From a bacterium (lineage in GTDB: Bacteria; Zhuqueibacterota; Zhuqueibacteria; Residuimicrobiales; Residuimicrobiaceae), in assembly GCA_029565685.1 (NCBI GenBank), contig JAKQNR010000045.1, forward strand, positions 62,001 to 126,000: a stretch of DNA of 64,000 nucleotides, written 5' to 3'. The notes under the pieces are model-generated. The model was not told where the DNA came from. It searched no databases and was given only the letters and a program-made list of their open reading frames with translations. Of the stretch, positions 7,932-16,820 are shown piece by piece; within the stretch, counting starts at the first letter, position 1, and every line of letters begins with the position of its first letter. The translations under genes were made by a program, and so were the position numbers.

Positions 7932-9347
7932 CTAGAACACCTTGACCGTCAATCCCAGGATTTGCGCCAGCGCCTGCAACTCGTCGATTTTGTCGCCGTA
8001 AACCAGAGCGGTGTGCTCCCGGGATATGTTGGCGACAAACTCGGGCAGATTGCGGAACTCCATGAGCACCGAACTTTCACAGTGCGGCATGGCGGCGTGC
8101 CGGGTGGTCTCGCAGATTTTCGCCTGAGCCAGGAGCAGGGTTTTTGCATCGAAACAAAGTTCCACCACCGTCACCGGGGCTCCGGGGATCATCTCCCCGT
8201 CGACGCCGCACCCCAGGCCATCCCGTTTGATTTCATAGGTTCCGCCCCAATCCGTCAGAGTCGTTTTGCAGCTCGGCGTCATCTCTGGAGAAACGATGCC
8301 GACATATCCGCAATGGGCCAGGCGGGCGAGGTTGGCGCGTCGATCCGCGGAATAGCGTTCCGCCGGCGGCGCCAATGGATCGCCAAAATGATCGGTCAGC
8401 GCGCCCACATAAGAGATCGGGTACATGTTCGACATCATGCAGGGCTGATCCAACATGTATGTGATCAGCATCATGCTCATCATGGCGGCGAAATCACCAT
8501 CGCAGGCGGTCACATAGCCGTCCTCGCGCAGCAGCAATTGGGCCAGACAAGGTACATCGCGGCCGCCTTGAATGATCAGATCGCCAAAACAGTTCAACCC
8601 GAATGCCGCTGCTTTTTCCTCCTCGAGGATGGCTTTGATGGCCAGATACACGCGGATCGCCTCGAGCAGCGCTTCTGGTTTCACGGATTTCACTACATAA
8701 CGGCGGCTGCGTTCCTGCCAGACTTGATCCAGTGAGTCCTGGCTGATGGAGGCGTAGCGCCCGCGTATATCGGCGAGGGGACGGACAACGATCCGCGTTC
8801 CCAGGCTTGCGGTCACCAGATGACCTGCCGCGTGGGCGTTCCAGGGAAAATTCTGTTCGCCGAACACCACCATCTTGCTGTTTTGCAGCAGGCGTTTAAC
8901 TGCATAGGCTTTGATGAGCCAACCGGCGTGCCGGCTGTTCTGAGCGATGTGGGCGGTTACGCCCAACGCGCGCAATAGATCACAGGCGGACCAACGCCAG
9001 AAATCCGGCTCATCATAGGGCTGCAGCGGCCAGAAGACCAGCGGCAGGCCGCGGTCGATCAGGGGCTGTGGATGCGAGTTCCACACCTCTGTGGGATAAG
9101 CGGGAATGCTGAGCGGCAGAATGGCGTCGATAGCTGGATCTAGACCGGTCACAACACTCCGCCAGTGCTCCGGTGATTCGATGGCGATGAGCGGTTCCAG
9201 TTTGGCGTAGGATTGAACCTCCTTTTCGATGCGCGCAGGATCGATGGCCGCCTGGCCCTTTTTAGCCAGTATCGGCTGCAGCCGCGCTAACGGCCGCTGC
9301 AGGCGGCTGGGGGGATCGGAAAACAGAAAGCGTTTTGTTTCAGCCAT
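7932..9347 (-). CDS. L-fucose isomerase-like sugar isomerase family protein
   Basis: This 471-residue protein uses the ATG at 9347, preceded by TTTAGGAGAAGCT; the open frame runs 90 codons further upstream but with low-complexity, non-family sequence. It resembles the FucI/AraA-like isomerase fold. The metal-ligand region usually reads ACEGD and here reads ACDGDFAAMMS, followed by a helix and a PCMMSNMY strand. A C-terminal segment GYVGIVSPEMTPSCKTTL matches the FucI C-terminal domain region. Such enzymes convert aldoses to ketoses using a divalent metal. Acting before the adjacent FGGY kinase it would supply a ketose. The substrate is unknown, and the Glu-to-Asp change deserves attention. 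Confidence 0.75.
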   Translation of the reverse strand: MAETKRFLFSDPPSRLQRPLARLQPILAKKGQAAIDPARIEKEVQSYAKLEPLIAIESPEHWRSVVTGLDPAIDAILPLSIPAYPTEVWNSHPQPLIDRGLPLVFWPLQPYDEPDFWRWSACDLLRALGVTAHIAQNSRHAGWLIKAYAVKRLLQNSKMVVFGEQNFPWNAHAAGHLVTASLGTRIVVRPLADIRGRYASISQDSLDQVWQERSRRYVVKSVKPEALLEAIRVYLAIKAILEEEKAAAFGLNCFGDLIIQGGRDVPCLAQLLLREDGYVTACDGDFAAMMSMMLITYMLDQPCMMSNMYPISYVGALTDHFGDPLAPPAERYSADRRANLARLAHCGYVGIVSPEMTPSCKTTLTDWGGTYEIKRDGLGCGVDGEMIPGAPVTVVELCFDAKTLLLAQAKICETTRHAAMPHCESSVLMEFRNLPEFVANISREHTALVYGDKIDELQALAQILGLTVKVF

Positions 9348-9364
9348 AGCTTCTCCTAAAAAAT

Positions 9365-9377
9365 GCCGTAGGACGGC
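9365..9377. promoter_or_regulatory. Short palindrome upstream of the isomerase-kinase operon
   Basis: GCCGT-AGG-ACGGC is a 5-bp inverted repeat 18 bases upstream of the isomerase start codon (minus strand). It could be a small regulator site or an RNA hairpin in the leader. There is no T-run, so it is not a terminator. The evidence is only the symmetry. Confidence 0.3.
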
Positions 9378-9395
9378 GTAAAAATCTAATTTTGG

Positions 9396-9424
9396 TTGAA
9401 AGATCTTGATATTCTTTGTAGATT
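9396..9424 (+). promoter_or_regulatory. Possible sigma-70-type promoter for the amidohydrolase gene
   Basis: TTGAAA (9396-9401) and TAGATT (9419-9424) are separated by 17 bases, in the 135-base divergent region between the isomerase and amidohydrolase genes. The spacing is ideal and the boxes are moderate matches. The predicted transcript would have a leader of about 50 bases. Confidence 0.4.
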
Positions 9425-9482
9425 GCCCGCAGCTCCGGGCGATGATGTTCCGGTTCAACAATTTACAATCACAGGATGAAAT

Positions 9483-11147
9483 ATGAAACCCTTTTTTATG
9501 CTGGCGGTGTGCATGCGCCTGGCCGCCTCTGTTCCGTTGATTGCGCAGCCGGTGGCCGAGGTGGTGGCGCTGAACGGTAAAATATGGACTTTGGACGCAG
9601 ACCTTCCTCAAGCGCAAGCCCTAGCGTGCGCAGGCGGCCGGATCCTTGCCGTGGGTGAGGATCGACAGATCCAACGCTACATCGGCCCGTCGACCCAGGT
9701 GCTGCGTCTCCAGGGCAAACGGGTGCTGCCTGGATTCATCGACAACCATGTCCATTTTGTCAGCGGCGGCTTTCAGCTGCTGGGCATCGATCTGCGGCCC
9801 GCCACTTCGCCCGATGAGTTTGTTCGCCTCATTCGCGATCGGGCTGAAAAGAATCCCGGCGCCTGGATAACCGGCGGCGATTGGGATCATGAAAACTGGC
9901 CAGACGCGCCGTTGCCGCGAAAGGAATGGATTGATGCCGTTACTGCGCAGACGCCGGTGTTCGTCGCCCGTTTCGACGGTCATATGGGCCTGGCCAATTC
10001 TCTGGCGTTACGATTGGCCGGGATCACGCGCACTACACCCGATCCGGCCGGAGGTGAAATTGTACGCGATCCCGATACCGGCGAACCGACCGGTGTGCTG
10101 AAAGACGAGGCTATGACCGCCGTGTATCGCGTGGTGCCGGCTGCCAGCGAGAAGGAGCGGGAGGCCGCGGCGCTGGCCGCGTTGAACGAGGCTAAAAAAT
10201 TCGGCGTCACCAGTTTACAGGATCTATCTTTAGCAGAGGATTTGGCGGTCTATCAGAAACTGCGCCAGGCCGGCCTGCTGACCGCTCGCATCAACACCCG
10301 GCTGCCCATCGCAGAGATCGACGCGGTGCTGCGAACCGGAGTCTGTTCGGGGCTGGGCGACGAGTGGATCCGTATCGGCGGTCTCAAGGCGTTTGCCGAC
10401 GGCTCTCTGGGTTCCTCCACCGCGCTGTTTTACCAACCCTATGAACAGAACCCAAATACCTTTGGCTTGGCCTCGGACGTATTGCTTGACGGCAGATTGG
10501 AAAAATGGATTCTCAACGCCGACCGCCATCGATTGCAGGTATCCACTCATGCCATCGGCGACAGCGCCAACGGCCGGGTGCTTGAGTTCTATGCCCAATG
10601 CTCGCAGAACAATGAACCATGGGACCGGCGGCATCGCATCGAACATGCGCAGCATCTGTCGCCGGCGGATCTGTCCCGGTTTGCGGAACTCGGCGTCATC
10701 GCGGCCGTGCACCCGTATCATCTGATCGATGACGGCCGCTGGGCTGCCAAACGAATCGGACCAGCGCGTTGCCGACAGGCCTATCCCATAAGATCCCTCC
10801 TGGACCACGGCGCCAAAGTCAGCTTTGGCACGGATTGGACCGTGGCGCCGCTGAATCCATTGTGGGGCCTTTATGCTGCGGTGACCCGCCGCACTTTGGA
10901 TGGAAAAAATCCCGACGGCTGGATCCCGGAACAGAAGATCACCCTGCCGGAGGCGATTCGCTGCTATACGGTCAACAGTGCCTATTGCACCTACGAGGAG
11001 CACATCAAGGGCCGCCTCAAGCCTGGTTATCTCGCTGATTGGGTGGTGCTGTCCGAGGACATAATGAATCTTGATCCAGTCCGATTGTGGGATGTGAAAG
11101 TGGAGATGACGGTGGTGGGCGGCAAGGTGGTGTATCAAAAGCAATGA
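9483..11147 (+). CDS. Exported YtcJ-like metal-dependent amidohydrolase
   Basis: This 554-residue protein of the Amidohydro_3 (YtcJ/LAF3-like) family has an N-terminal signal peptide (about 1-21, ending IAQP). Landmarks are the metal-binding DNHVHF, DGHMGLANS, the GLKAFADGSLGSSTA segment, HAIGDSANG, HRIEHAQHL and FGTDWTVAPLNPL. These supply histidines and aspartates for the metal site. Members hydrolyse C-N bonds of amides or formamides, and most have unknown substrates. An ACAGGATG ribosome site precedes the ATG. The gene converges with the amylase gene with only 9 bases between stop codons. Confidence 0.92.
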   Translation: MKPFFMLAVCMRLAASVPLIAQPVAEVVALNGKIWTLDADLPQAQALACAGGRILAVGEDRQIQRYIGPSTQVLRLQGKRVLPGFIDNHVHFVSGGFQLLGIDLRPATSPDEFVRLIRDRAEKNPGAWITGGDWDHENWPDAPLPRKEWIDAVTAQTPVFVARFDGHMGLANSLALRLAGITRTTPDPAGGEIVRDPDTGEPTGVLKDEAMTAVYRVVPAASEKEREAAALAALNEAKKFGVTSLQDLSLAEDLAVYQKLRQAGLLTARINTRLPIAEIDAVLRTGVCSGLGDEWIRIGGLKAFADGSLGSSTALFYQPYEQNPNTFGLASDVLLDGRLEKWILNADRHRLQVSTHAIGDSANGRVLEFYAQCSQNNEPWDRRHRIEHAQHLSPADLSRFAELGVIAAVHPYHLIDDGRWAAKRIGPARCRQAYPIRSLLDHGAKVSFGTDWTVAPLNPLWGLYAAVTRRTLDGKNPDGWIPEQKITLPEAIRCYTVNSAYCTYEEHIKGRLKPGYLADWVVLSEDIMNLDPVRLWDVKVEMTVVGGKVVYQKQ

Positions 11148-11156
11148 CGTCGGCCG

Positions 11157-13094
11157 CTAAGGGACCACAATGACTGAATTATAGCCGCCGAACGGATCCA
11201 GTTCTCTCTCTTTGGCTTGTGGATCGCAGATCCAACGTTCACCATCCAGCACCAATTTATATCGATAGCGGCCTTGGGTCAGAGGCAGTCGAGTGGACCA
11301 GCATGCATCGGTTTCATCGTACTGCAGGCTGTCGCTTTCGCTGGACCAAGCGTTAAAGTCGCCGGCGATGACGACGGATCTTAACCGGCGATCGCCGCGA
11401 AAGGTGAAATGGACCCATTGCCGGTCGCCGGGCAGCCGTTGGGTGAAATCGCAGTACTTGGGGAGTCCCTTTAGCGTTTCGGCCCGCCAGCGACCCTTGA
11501 AGCGCAACAGCAACGAACCATGCGGCTCGAGCTGAACATCCACTGAATCTCGACTCAGCGAACACTTGTCCCCGGTACGCAGATCCTGAAAACGACCGCA
11601 GCGGAACACATTCCGGGGCAATCCCAGGCGCCGTTTTTCACAGCTGCCCGCGTTGTTCAAAACCACCAGGATCGCAGTCCGTCGGTCATAGCGCAGATAG
11701 CCGTACACTCCATAATCCTTGTAAATCTCCACCAGCTGGCCGCCGGAAAGGCACGGGTGTTTTTTTCTGAGCCCGGCCAGTCCTGCGACCTCTTTGAACA
11801 GATCATGGTCCTGACCGTATACCGCTCGCCAGTCCATCATCCTTCGATTCAGATGATCCTGTCCCTCGCCGGTTTTTTCATGGGTCGGCGCTGCCCCGGG
11901 CGAGGCGATCTCTGTGCCGTAATAGAGCATGGGCAGACCGGGGATGGTGAATAGATAGGTGAGGGCTGATTTTATTTTTTCCTTCGCCCGTTCTCCGGCC
12001 CAGTAACTGAAACGGGCTACGTCATGGTTGTCGATCAAGGGCGAGAGCAGCAGGGAAGGGAACGCGGCATATGATCGCCTATATTGTTCGCTCAACCACT
12101 GCATGCCGCTGCCCTGGGCAAAGACGCGATGGATGGCATAGTACATGGGGATATCGAACAGTCCGTTGAATCCCAAATCCTGATAACCGGCCACATAGGG
12201 CGTATCGCCGCTAAAAACCTCGCCCAGGAGCAGAAAATCGGGTCCGGCGAATTCGTGCAGTTCCTTGCACAATTTGCGCCAGAAGGATTTGGGGATGTGT
12301 TTGACCGCGTCCAGCCGAAAGCCATCGCAGCCGGTCTGCAGAATCCAATATTTGGACATGTCCAGCAAAAACTGGTAGACGTTGGGGTTGTCTTGATTCA
12401 AGTCAGGCAGGCCGTTGAGCTCGCGGTTTTCCAGCTGTTCCTGGTCCAGCCAGTCCTGAATGCTGGTGGACGCGTCTACGCCGCTGTGGCTGTGGAACCA
12501 GTGTCGATAACCCGCCTGCTGCCATAATTTTTTATCCGAAACCCAGGGATGGTCCGGCGCAACATGGTTGTAGACCATGTCGAGGATGATTTTGATCTGT
12601 CGGCGATGGGCTTCTTGCACCAGTTTTTGCAACAGAGCCAGATCGCCGAAATGCTCGTCCACGGAAAAGAAATCGATGGGGCTGTAGCCGTGATAGGGCC
12701 ACCATCCGGCAAACGCGGAATCGCTGTTGTCGTAAACCGGCGACAGCCAGAGAGCGGTGATGCCCAGGTCCTGAAGATAGTCCAGCCGGTCGATGACGCC
12801 CTGTAGGTCGCCGCCCTGATAGGTCTTGAGCGCTTCGGAATTGCCGATGGTCGGATCAAACACCACATGGCTGGCGGGGTTGCGGCCTTTGTCGTTGGTC
12901 GGATCGCCGTTGCAGAATCGGTCGATAAGCAGAAAATAAAGGATTTCACGAGACCAATCCACTGCCGGCCGGGTTTGCGGCCTAAGAGAGGGCTCGGTGC
13001 GCGGCGACCAGGTCGGCCCACGTTCTGGTTGATCCCCGGCTGCGGACAGACACAGGACAAAGACGAAATAGAGATATCGTTTGATCTTTGACAT
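11157..13094 (-). CDS. Secreted GH13 alpha-amylase family enzyme with C-terminal glycogen-binding-like domain
   Basis: This 645-residue enzyme has a signal peptide (about 5-20). The GH13 barrel (about 47-430) contains DMVYNH, GFRLDAVKH with nucleophile D262, LGEVF with acid/base E292, and DNHD with D358, so the catalytic triad is complete. A beta-sandwich C domain follows. Residues about 558-645 form an extra early-set module (VVIAGDFNAWS, GRYRYKLVLDG, DPFGGYNSV) that resembles AMPK-beta/CBM48 glycogen-binding domains. CBM48 is usually N-terminal to the GH13 barrel; here it is at the extreme C-terminus. The enzyme likely acts on starch, glycogen or maltodextrin outside the cytoplasm. Confidence 0.93.
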   Translation of the reverse strand: MSKIKRYLYFVFVLCLSAAGDQPERGPTWSPRTEPSLRPQTRPAVDWSREILYFLLIDRFCNGDPTNDKGRNPASHVVFDPTIGNSEALKTYQGGDLQGVIDRLDYLQDLGITALWLSPVYDNSDSAFAGWWPYHGYSPIDFFSVDEHFGDLALLQKLVQEAHRRQIKIILDMVYNHVAPDHPWVSDKKLWQQAGYRHWFHSHSGVDASTSIQDWLDQEQLENRELNGLPDLNQDNPNVYQFLLDMSKYWILQTGCDGFRLDAVKHIPKSFWRKLCKELHEFAGPDFLLLGEVFSGDTPYVAGYQDLGFNGLFDIPMYYAIHRVFAQGSGMQWLSEQYRRSYAAFPSLLLSPLIDNHDVARFSYWAGERAKEKIKSALTYLFTIPGLPMLYYGTEIASPGAAPTHEKTGEGQDHLNRRMMDWRAVYGQDHDLFKEVAGLAGLRKKHPCLSGGQLVEIYKDYGVYGYLRYDRRTAILVVLNNAGSCEKRRLGLPRNVFRCGRFQDLRTGDKCSLSRDSVDVQLEPHGSLLLRFKGRWRAETLKGLPKYCDFTQRLPGDRQWVHFTFRGDRRLRSVVIAGDFNAWSSESDSLQYDETDACWSTRLPLTQGRYRYKLVLDGERWICDPQAKERELDPFGGYNSVIVVP

Positions 13095-13130
13095 GGGACT
13101 CTCTTTTTGGACGACGGTGCTTGCCGGGAA

Positions 13131-14906
13131 TCAGGCGCCCTCCAGATCATACTGAAGTTGATAGAGACGATGATAAATGCCTTTGCGGCCAAGCAACTCG
13201 GCGTGCGTGCCCATCTCGCGGATCTCGCCCTTATGCAACACCAGGATCCAATCTACATCTTGGATCGTCGAAAGCCGGTGGGCGATGATGATGGAGGTGC
13301 GTCCTTTCATCAATACCTGGATGGCATCCCGGATATAGCCCTCGGTCTCTGTGTCCACGCTCGATGTGGCTTCATCCAGAATCAGGATCTCCGGATCAAA
13401 GCAAAGTGCGCGCGCGAACGACAGCAATTGTTTCTGGCCCACCGAGAGGTTGCTGCCGCGCTCGGACAATTCAGTCTGGTATCCATCGGGCAATTTTACG
13501 ATGAAATCGTGCGCGTGCACCTCCTGTGCTGCATAGAGTACGCGGTCCATGGGAATGTTTTGATCGCCGAGCCGGATGTTGTATTCCACCGTACCGGAAA
13601 AGATGAACACCTCCTGCAGCACCATACGAATCCGGCGTCGTAGATCATCCAGGGGCAAATGAAGGGTGTTGACGCCATCCAGGAACACGGTGCCGGCCGT
13701 GGGCTCATATAACCGATTGATCAGATTGATCAGTGAGGTTTTGCCTGCGCCGGTGGCGCCGACCACCGCCACCTTTTCGCCCGGTTTGATGGTAAAATTT
13801 ACATCCTTGAGCACCAGATGATCCTGATGGTAGCCAAAGGAAACCCGCTGGAATTGGATCTCTCCCCGGGCAGGGGGCATCGGCGCTAGCCCGACGGGCC
13901 CCATGTCCTGGATCGGCGTATCGAGCACGCCAAAGATCCGCTCGCTGGCCGCCATGGCCGATTGCAGTAGGTTGAATTTTTCCGACAAATCGCGGATGGG
14001 CATGAAAAAGCGCTGCACGTATTGAAGAAATGCGACCAGAACGCCCAGGGTGAGCGTCTGGTCGATGACCTGCAAGCCGCCATACCAGAGAATCAGGCCG
14101 ATGCTGACGGCCATGATCAGCTCGATCACCGGATAGAAAACCGCATAATAAAAAATTGTTTTAAGATACGCCTGCAGATGATCCCGGTTCAGTTCATCGA
14201 AACGAGCGCTGTTTTTCGCCTCGCGGCTGAACAATTGAACCGTAGTGATGGCCGTGATGTTTTCCTGCAGATAGCTGTTGATGCGGGCGATGCGCAGCCG
14301 CACCTGGCGGAATGAATCCCTGATGTGCGTGCGAAAAAGAAAGCTGGTGTAAAGGATCAGGGGCAGAACCAGCAGGGTCAGGCTGGCGAGCCGCCAGTGA
14401 AACAGCATCATGGCCACGATGATGCCGATGAGGACAAAGAGATCGCCAAAGATGGTGACCACACCGCTGGAGAGCATGTTGTTCAGCGTTTCTACATCGT
14501 TGGTGACACGGGTGATCAGCCGGCCGACGGGATTACGGTCAAAGTAGGAGAGGGGCAGCTTTTGCAGATGGCTGAACAGCGACATGCGCATATCATACAT
14601 GATCCGTTGTCCGATGCGCTGGGTCAGCCAGGTGGTTGTATAGGTGATGATCGCCTGCCCCACCAGCAGTAGAAAATAGAGCAGTGCGATGTGTTGCAAT
14701 CCGGCTACATCGCCGATACGGATGTGGTTATCGATGGCGATGCGGGTGAGGTAGGGTCCGGCCAGTTCGATGAGAGAGCCGGCGATCAGAACCGCAACAG
14801 CTAGGAGCACGCTCCACCGGTAGGGCCGTAAAAAGCCCATCAGTCGCCGCATCAACCGGCTGTCATAGGCTTTGCCGAGCGTTTCCTCTTCATGAATGGA
14901 CATCAA
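13131..14906 (-). CDS. ABC exporter half-transporter, catalytically competent subunit
   Basis: This 591-residue type IV ABC half-transporter has a six-helix membrane domain (about 25-320) and a nucleotide-binding domain. The NBD has Walker A GATGAGKTS, a degenerate signature LSVGQ, a canonical Walker B ILILDEATSSVD with catalytic glutamate, and the switch histidine IIAHRLST. Its start overlaps the stop of the upstream half-transporter by 4 bases (14903-14906), so translation is coupled. The paired NBD differences indicate a heterodimer of the BmrCD/TmrAB type that exports drugs, lipids or peptides; the substrate is not predictable. Confidence 0.95.
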   Translation of the reverse strand: MMSIHEEETLGKAYDSRLMRRLMGFLRPYRWSVLLAVAVLIAGSLIELAGPYLTRIAIDNHIRIGDVAGLQHIALLYFLLLVGQAIITYTTTWLTQRIGQRIMYDMRMSLFSHLQKLPLSYFDRNPVGRLITRVTNDVETLNNMLSSGVVTIFGDLFVLIGIIVAMMLFHWRLASLTLLVLPLILYTSFLFRTHIRDSFRQVRLRIARINSYLQENITAITTVQLFSREAKNSARFDELNRDHLQAYLKTIFYYAVFYPVIELIMAVSIGLILWYGGLQVIDQTLTLGVLVAFLQYVQRFFMPIRDLSEKFNLLQSAMAASERIFGVLDTPIQDMGPVGLAPMPPARGEIQFQRVSFGYHQDHLVLKDVNFTIKPGEKVAVVGATGAGKTSLINLINRLYEPTAGTVFLDGVNTLHLPLDDLRRRIRMVLQEVFIFSGTVEYNIRLGDQNIPMDRVLYAAQEVHAHDFIVKLPDGYQTELSERGSNLSVGQKQLLSFARALCFDPEILILDEATSSVDTETEGYIRDAIQVLMKGRTSIIIAHRLSTIQDVDWILVLHKGEIREMGTHAELLGRKGIYHRLYQLQYDLEGA

Positions 14907-16732
14907 ATCTCTTCCAAAGATTGTTCCAACAACTGGCGCTTATAAAGCTGATAGTATGCGCCCTGCGCGGCCAGCAACTGCTCATGGCGGCCCTGTTCCA
15001 CGATACGACCGCTTTCCAGCACAATGATCAGATCGGCATCGTGCACCGTAGAGATTCGGTGTGAGATAAGGATGGTGGTCCGGCCCTTGCGCACCTGCTC
15101 CAACTCTTTCCAGATCGCCTCTTCGGTGTAGGTGTCCACCGCTGACAGCGCGTCGTCAAGGATCAGGATTCGCGGATCACGTAGAATCGCACGGCTGATG
15201 GCCACCCGTTGCTTTTGCCCGCCGGACAGAGTGAGTCCGCGCTCCCCCACAAGCGTGTTCCAGCCGTCGGGGAATTGATCCAAATCTTTGTAGACCTGCG
15301 AGATGCGCACTGCATCCTGGAAAGCGGATTCCGGCGCCTGGTCCGCTCCAAAAGTGATATTCTCCGCCAGCGTGTCTGAGAACAGCATGGTCTCTTGAGT
15401 GACAAAGCCGATATGCCGCCGCAGGACCTGCAGGGGAATCCGGCGGAGGTCATGGCCGTCGATTCTGCAACTGCCGGGCGGAGCGTCGTACAGCCGCGGC
15501 AGCAGGGCGGCCAGCGTGGTCTTGCCTGCGCCGGTATGGCCCACGATGGCCAGCGTCATGCCCTGCGGAATAGTGAGAGTGATGTCGTTTAAAACCGGAG
15601 CAGTGGTTCCGGGGTATTGAAAGGTGAGGTGGTCGAATTCCACCTGCCCCTTCAGGCTGGTGATCGACCAGTCGGTCATCTCATTGTCGTCAATGTCGTT
15701 TTTTTCTCTCATGACGCTGAGGATACGCTCGCAGGAAGCCATGCCCTCCTGCCACATGTTTAAAACCCAACCCAGAGAGATGATCGGCCAGGCGAGCATG
15801 CTTAAATACGCCATAAAGGCGACCATTCCGCCGATCGTCAATCGCCCCTGCATAACCTCGCGGCCGCTGAGATACAGACAAGTCAATATGGTCAATCCCA
15901 ATAGGAAATCAATGGTGGACCACAGGCTGGCGCGCACCCGCACCAGCTTCATGTTGCGGCGGATGTATTCGCGGTTCAATTGTTTAAAATCGACGATCTC
16001 GTGCGGCTCCTGAACATAGGATTTGAGAACACGAATGCCGGAGAGGTTCTCTTGAACTTTGGCGGTGATGGAGGAGTATTGCGCTTGAATGTTCTTGAAC
16101 AAGCCGTTGATCTTTTTAACCTGACGTCTGACGATGACCGCCACGACCGGCATAGGCAACAGCGACCAGACGGTCACTCTGGGCGACAGGGTCACCATCA
16201 TGGTTAGCGAGAACAGCGACAGGGTGATGGTGTTCATCATGTACATGACGCCGGGCCCCATCATGGCGCGCACGGCCTCGAGGTCGTTGGTGGCGCGCGC
16301 CATCAAATCACCGGTCTTGTGCTGCTGATAAAAAAAAGCCGGCAACGTCTGCAGATGGTTAAAGTAATCGTTGCGGATCCGGTATTCGATTTCACGCGAA
16401 AGACCGATGAGGATGTTCCTCATCAGATAACGGAACAGTCCATGCACCGCGGCCACCACTACGCTGATCAGCGCCGCCAGCATTAAAAAATGCTGCAGGG
16501 AGAACATCGAGGCCCAACGCAGCAGCCAGCTCGGCAAGCGGACGGAGGAGAGGCCTCCCAACTGGTATTCCAGATATTCGACGGCGTAGCGCAACACCCA
16601 AGGGGTTCCCACTTGCCAGACATTGGTCAGCAGGACAAAAAGAAAACCGAGCAGCCAGCGGTTTTTATAACGCAGAAAATAGGCAAGGATAAATTGTCGG
16701 AAAGTTAGAATCTCGGCCACCGAAGACGGCAT
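14903..16732 (-). CDS. ABC exporter half-transporter, degenerate-site subunit
   Basis: This 609-residue protein has an N-terminal six-helix membrane domain and an NBD with Walker A GHTGAGKTT, an intact signature LSGGQ and Walker B ILILDDALSAVD. Aspartate replaces the catalytic glutamate. The switch histidine is present (ILISHRIST). Together with LSVGQ in the partner this makes one degenerate and one hydrolysis-competent ATP site, the hallmark of asymmetric heterodimeric exporters. It is the first gene of the two-gene unit and probably carries the promoter in the region before 16820. Confidence 0.95.
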   Translation of the reverse strand: MPSSVAEILTFRQFILAYFLRYKNRWLLGFLFVLLTNVWQVGTPWVLRYAVEYLEYQLGGLSSVRLPSWLLRWASMFSLQHFLMLAALISVVVAAVHGLFRYLMRNILIGLSREIEYRIRNDYFNHLQTLPAFFYQQHKTGDLMARATNDLEAVRAMMGPGVMYMMNTITLSLFSLTMMVTLSPRVTVWSLLPMPVVAVIVRRQVKKINGLFKNIQAQYSSITAKVQENLSGIRVLKSYVQEPHEIVDFKQLNREYIRRNMKLVRVRASLWSTIDFLLGLTILTCLYLSGREVMQGRLTIGGMVAFMAYLSMLAWPIISLGWVLNMWQEGMASCERILSVMREKNDIDDNEMTDWSITSLKGQVEFDHLTFQYPGTTAPVLNDITLTIPQGMTLAIVGHTGAGKTTLAALLPRLYDAPPGSCRIDGHDLRRIPLQVLRRHIGFVTQETMLFSDTLAENITFGADQAPESAFQDAVRISQVYKDLDQFPDGWNTLVGERGLTLSGGQKQRVAISRAILRDPRILILDDALSAVDTYTEEAIWKELEQVRKGRTTILISHRISTVHDADLIIVLESGRIVEQGRHEQLLAAQGAYYQLYKRQLLEQSLEEI

Positions 16733-16820
16733 ACGCAGCTCTTTCGCTCTAGTCGTTGATCAATATAGCGAATGGCAGCGAGATATTCAAGTGTTTGCTT
16801 GCAGAGGAGTTCGGGCGGGG

